Positions 57,696 through 59,931 of a DNA stretch of 59,931 nucleotides are shown here, piece after piece. This DNA comes from JADGGV01 sp035715725. GTDB taxonomy: Bacteria > Gemmatimonadota > Gemmatimonadetes > Longimicrobiales > RSA9. A program made the position numbers and the translations under genes. Numbering within the stretch: position 1 is the stretch's first letter; every line of letters starts with the position of its first letter. The notes under the pieces are model-generated. The model was not told the origin of the DNA and ran no database searches. It saw only the letters and a list, made by a program, of their open reading frames with translations. The stretch is from the NCBI GenBank assembly GCA_035715725.1, contig DASTKT010000199.1, forward strand, positions 1 to 59,931. The letters are read 5' to 3'.

Positions 57696-59576
57696 ATGGA
57701 CCGCACGCTCCGCAACCGACTGTGCAGCGCCGGCGTCGCCGCCGCCGCGCTCCTCGTCTACGCCAACTCGCTGGCGAACCGCTTCGCGTACGACGACCTG
57801 TCGATCATCAAGACGAACGCCCGGGTTCACGACCTGCGCGCCCTCGGCGACATCCTGCTGACGCCCTACTGGCCGTTCTTCGGCCGCCAGTTCGGCCTCT
57901 ACCGGCCGCTGGCGATCCTGGCGTACGCCGTCCAGTGGGCGCTCGGCGGCGGCGCGCCCTGGGTCTTCCACGTCGGCAACGTGCTCGAGCACGCCGCGGT
58001 CTGCGTGCTCGTGTACCTGTTCCTCGAGCGGCTGACGAGCTGGCGCGCCGCGCTCGCCGGCGCGCTCGTCTTCGCCGTGCACCCGGTCCACACGGAGGCC
58101 GTGGCCAACGTGGTCGGCCAGGCGGAGCTCCTCGGCGCGCTCGGCATCCTGGCCGGCGCGCTGCTCTATGTCTCGCGCCCGGACCTCGAGCTGACGCCGC
58201 GCCGCCGCTGGGCGATCGCCGCCGCGTTCGCGCTCGCCGTCGGCACCAAGGAGAGCACGATCGTCTTCCCGGCGCTGCTCCCGGTCCTCGACCTCGCGCA
58301 AGGGCGCCTGGCGCTCCGCCGCGGCGAGCTGGCGCGTTACGCCCGGGCGCTCGCGCCCACCGCGCTCGTGCTCGGCGTGATCGGCGGCGGCTACATCCTC
58401 CTCCGCGTCGCCGTCCTCGGCACGCTCACCGCCAGCGACGCGAACCCCTCGCTCCGCTTCCTCCAGGAGCACCACGTGCTCATGGGGCTGCGCGTCTGGC
58501 CGGAGTACCTGCGCCTGCTCCTCTTCCCGAGCGACCTCTCCGCCGACTACTCGCCGGCCGTGATCCTGCCCGTCACCGCGATGGATGCCGAGACCTGGCT
58601 CGGCCTGGCGCTCCTGGTCATCACCGTCGGCTGCGCGCTGCTCGTCCGGCGGCACCCCGGCATCGGCCTCCCGGCCGCCTGGTTCCTCGTCACGATCCTG
58701 ATCGTCTCGAACCTCTTCTTCCCGATCGGCGTCGTGCTGGCCGAGCGCACGCTCTACCTCCCCTCCATCGCCCTCGCGCTCGGCGTGGCGTACGTCTGGG
58801 ATGCGCTCCCGGACGCCGCACTGCGCCCCGCGCTGGCCTGGGGCGCCCTGGGCCTCGTCGTCGCCCTCGGCGGGCTCCGCACCATGGTCCGCAACCCCGA
58901 CTGGAAGTCCACCCAGCAGGTGTGGTACTCCGTCGTCCGCGATCACCCGGAGTCGTTCCGCGGCCAGTGGTACGCCGGCGACACCGAGGAGAGCGCCGGG
59001 CACATGGCCGCCGCCCGCGACCACTGGACGCTCGCCTACCGCCTCTGGCCGGAGGGCGGGCCCGGGTTCTGGGAGTCCATGGCCGGCTTCCTCTACCGGA
59101 CCGGCCGCTTCGCCGAGGCCGCCAGCCTGTACGAGCACACCATCCGGGCGTTCGGCCTCGGGAATGCCCCCGCCGGCGACCACGAGATGCTCGTCCTCTC
59201 CTACCTCGGCGCGACGCGCTACAGCGACGCGCTGCGCGCCGCCGAGCGCGCCATGCGCCAGTACGGCCCCACGCCGCCGCTCGCCGACCTCCGCGCCCAC
59301 GCGCTCACCGCCCTGGACAGCGCCGGCGCGATCCCCGCCTGGCACGCCGTCATCCGCGCCGACACCCTCCACGGCGCCGCCGAGCAGTGGGCCGAGCTCG
59401 CCCGCGCGTTCGTCCACGCCGGCCTCATGGATTCCGCCCGCGCCGCGCTCGACACCGCGCAGCTCCGCGCCGGCTCCGAGCCCAACGCCCGCGCGCAGGT
59501 CGACGGCTATCGCCGCGCGTTCTTCGCCACCGGCGCACCCCGTCCCGTCGAGGGCTTCTACCACGTCCAGCCCTAG
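57696..59576 (+). CDS. TMTC-like (DUF1736) membrane protein with extended TPR domain, copy 3
   Basis: This 626-residue protein is the most divergent of the three. It has the same N-terminal transferase landmarks (ANRFAYDDLSIIKTNARVHD, YRPLAILAYAVQW, VFAVHPVHTEAVANVVGQAE, VLAERTLYLPSIAL). Its C-terminal region is about 220 residues long, with several TPR-like repeats (AARDHWTLAYRLWPEGGPGF, AEAASLYEHTIRAFG, ALRAAERAMRQYGP). The longer TPR tail is closer to the eukaryotic TMTC plan and would lie outside the inner membrane. A GTG at 57678 overlapping the previous stop is an alternative start; the ATG at 57696 gives an N-terminus matching copy 2. Confidence 0.88.
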   Translation: MDRTLRNRLCSAGVAAAALLVYANSLANRFAYDDLSIIKTNARVHDLRALGDILLTPYWPFFGRQFGLYRPLAILAYAVQWALGGGAPWVFHVGNVLEHAAVCVLVYLFLERLTSWRAALAGALVFAVHPVHTEAVANVVGQAELLGALGILAGALLYVSRPDLELTPRRRWAIAAAFALAVGTKESTIVFPALLPVLDLAQGRLALRRGELARYARALAPTALVLGVIGGGYILLRVAVLGTLTASDANPSLRFLQEHHVLMGLRVWPEYLRLLLFPSDLSADYSPAVILPVTAMDAETWLGLALLVITVGCALLVRRHPGIGLPAAWFLVTILIVSNLFFPIGVVLAERTLYLPSIALALGVAYVWDALPDAALRPALAWGALGLVVALGGLRTMVRNPDWKSTQQVWYSVVRDHPESFRGQWYAGDTEESAGHMAAARDHWTLAYRLWPEGGPGFWESMAGFLYRTGRFAEAASLYEHTIRAFGLGNAPAGDHEMLVLSYLGATRYSDALRAAERAMRQYGPTPPLADLRAHALTALDSAGAIPAWHAVIRADTLHGAAEQWAELARAFVHAGLMDSARAALDTAQLRAGSEPNARAQVDGYRRAFFATGAPRPVEGFYHVQP

Positions 59577-59595
59577 CCGCCGCCTCCGCCGCGAT

Positions 59596-59636
59596 TTGCA
59601 TTCTGCCTGCAATTTGCAACGCAATTGTGCGCAATT
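59596..59636 (+). promoter_or_regulatory. TTGCAA-rich site upstream of the pilin gene
   Basis: Within 41 bases, TTGCAT (59596), TGCAAT (59608), TTGCAA (59614) and GCAATT (59621 and 59631) crowd into a comparatively A+T-rich patch of the 224-bp gap 59577-59800. The motif recalls the triple TTGCAA upstream of the histidine kinase at 42438-42466. It could be a regulator binding site; the pilin ATG is 165 bases downstream. No confident promoter is identified. Confidence 0.35.
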
Positions 59637-59800
59637 CGGGCACTGCCCGGGCGTGCGGCGGAGTGGCGTAAGTCGTTGATGCGACAGCACCAACACGCGC
59701 TCGACCGCTGCCTGGTCCACGCCTTGCCTTCCCCCGGCGCAGAACCCGCTCCCCGGCGGACCGTTCTCTACCCCCATCGAGTGTTCCGTAAGGAGGAGCG

Positions 59801-59931
59801 ATGATGCTCAAGGCGCGGAAGGGCTTCACTCTGATCGAGCTGCTGATCGTGGTCGTCATCATCGGCGTGCTCGCGGCGATCGCGATCCCGAAGTTCTCGA
59901 AGTCGCGGGAGCGGGCGTACTTCTCGGCGAT
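59801..59931 (+). CDS. Type IV pilin-like protein (3' end beyond the window)
   Basis: The visible 43 residues have the class III prepilin signal. A short basic leader (MMLKARKG) is cleaved before FTLIELLIVVVIIGVLAAIA, with Phe as the first mature residue and the conserved Glu5, followed by IPKFSKSRERAYFSA. This is typical of a major pilin or pseudopilin processed by PilD and polymerised by type IV pilus or type II secretion machinery. AGGAGG lies five to six bases upstream of the ATG. The gene is cut by the window edge, so the globular domain cannot be seen. A sigma-54 regulator of the PilR class is encoded 14 kb upstream. Confidence 0.93.
   Translation, partial: MMLKARKGFTLIELLIVVVIIGVLAAIAIPKFSKSRERAYFSA

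Noticed and set aside
59638..59653. Sigma-54 promoter before the pilin (gggcactgcccgggcg)
   Set aside because: It keeps the GG-N10-GC spacing, but the -12 element is GGGC instead of TTGC and the sequence is part of a simple palindrome, so it is too weak to call.
1..59931. Phage, transposon, toxin-antitoxin or defence genes
   Set aside because: I looked for integrase, transposase, nuclease, restriction-modification and toxin signatures among the protein-like frames and found none. The repeats described carry no coding sequence.

Overview
The window is chromosomal DNA of very high G+C content from a Gram-negative-type bacterium. It carries FadL-type and other outer-membrane proteins, a TonB plug protein, the murein-recycling ligase Mpl, undecaprenyl-PP phosphatase and a type IV pilin. 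The protein mix (large secreted M28 and M16 peptidases, many ECF sigma/anti-sigma pairs, a peptidase-propeller-barrel fusion, tandem TMTC-like membrane proteins, archaeal-type phosphoglycerate mutase) fits Gemmatimonadota or a close relative. This placement is inferred from protein families, since no rRNA is present. I see no phage, transposase, CRISPR array, tRNA or rRNA.

Layout. 1-4 kb: the 5' end of a leftward gene, then a leftward secreted M28B peptidase and a plug-only TonB-type protein. 4-8.3 kb: a rightward run of a DUF442-like phosphatase, a persulfide dioxygenase-rhodanese, UppP and MgtE, the first two forming a sulfide/persulfide module. 8.4-13.7 kb: leftward genes for a lipoprotein polysaccharide deacetylase, a Ser/Thr kinase overlapping a CheY-like receiver, a SnoaL-tailed ECF sigma factor and a class I/II aminotransferase. 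13.9-22.6 kb: a long rightward run with ApgM, a TPR protein, a DUF218 protein, four M16 peptidases alternating active and degenerate, and a NUDIX hydrolase. 22.9-28.3 kb: ECF sigma, zinc anti-sigma, HolA, a SPOR protein, an ANTAR response regulator, archaemetzincin, and two small uncharacterised proteins closed by a strong terminator. 28.4-36.6 kb: a flavin oxidoreductase, an RDD protein split by a large insert, an ECF sigma/anti-sigma/PDZ operon, Mpl and a BtpA-family protein. 36.8-42.3 kb: FadL, a small secreted protein, and a 1053-residue peptidase/beta-propeller/barrel protein.

42.5-59.6 kb is one rightward block. It opens with a PilS/NtrB-like histidine kinase and a sigma-54-dependent NtrC-type regulator. 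Then follow a GT2, two GT-C membrane transferases, a second GT2 (GtrB/DPM-like), a Trm112-methyltransferase fusion, glutamine-hydrolysing asparagine synthase and three tandem TMTC-like (DUF1736) proteins. It ends at a type IV pilin cut by the window edge. I read it as a surface or protein glycosylation locus beside pilus genes, with the two-component pair as its likely regulator (inference).

Between genes there are several repeat families. One is a 'caccgcagaggcgcagag'-type element that occurs as inverted pairs at two loci (33.8-34.2 kb, 44.2-44.5 kb) and in a related shorter form at 31.1-31.4 kb. Others are an 18-bp tandem array, a 50-bp tandem pair, and short purine-rich or 'cggatt' repeats just upstream of several start codons.
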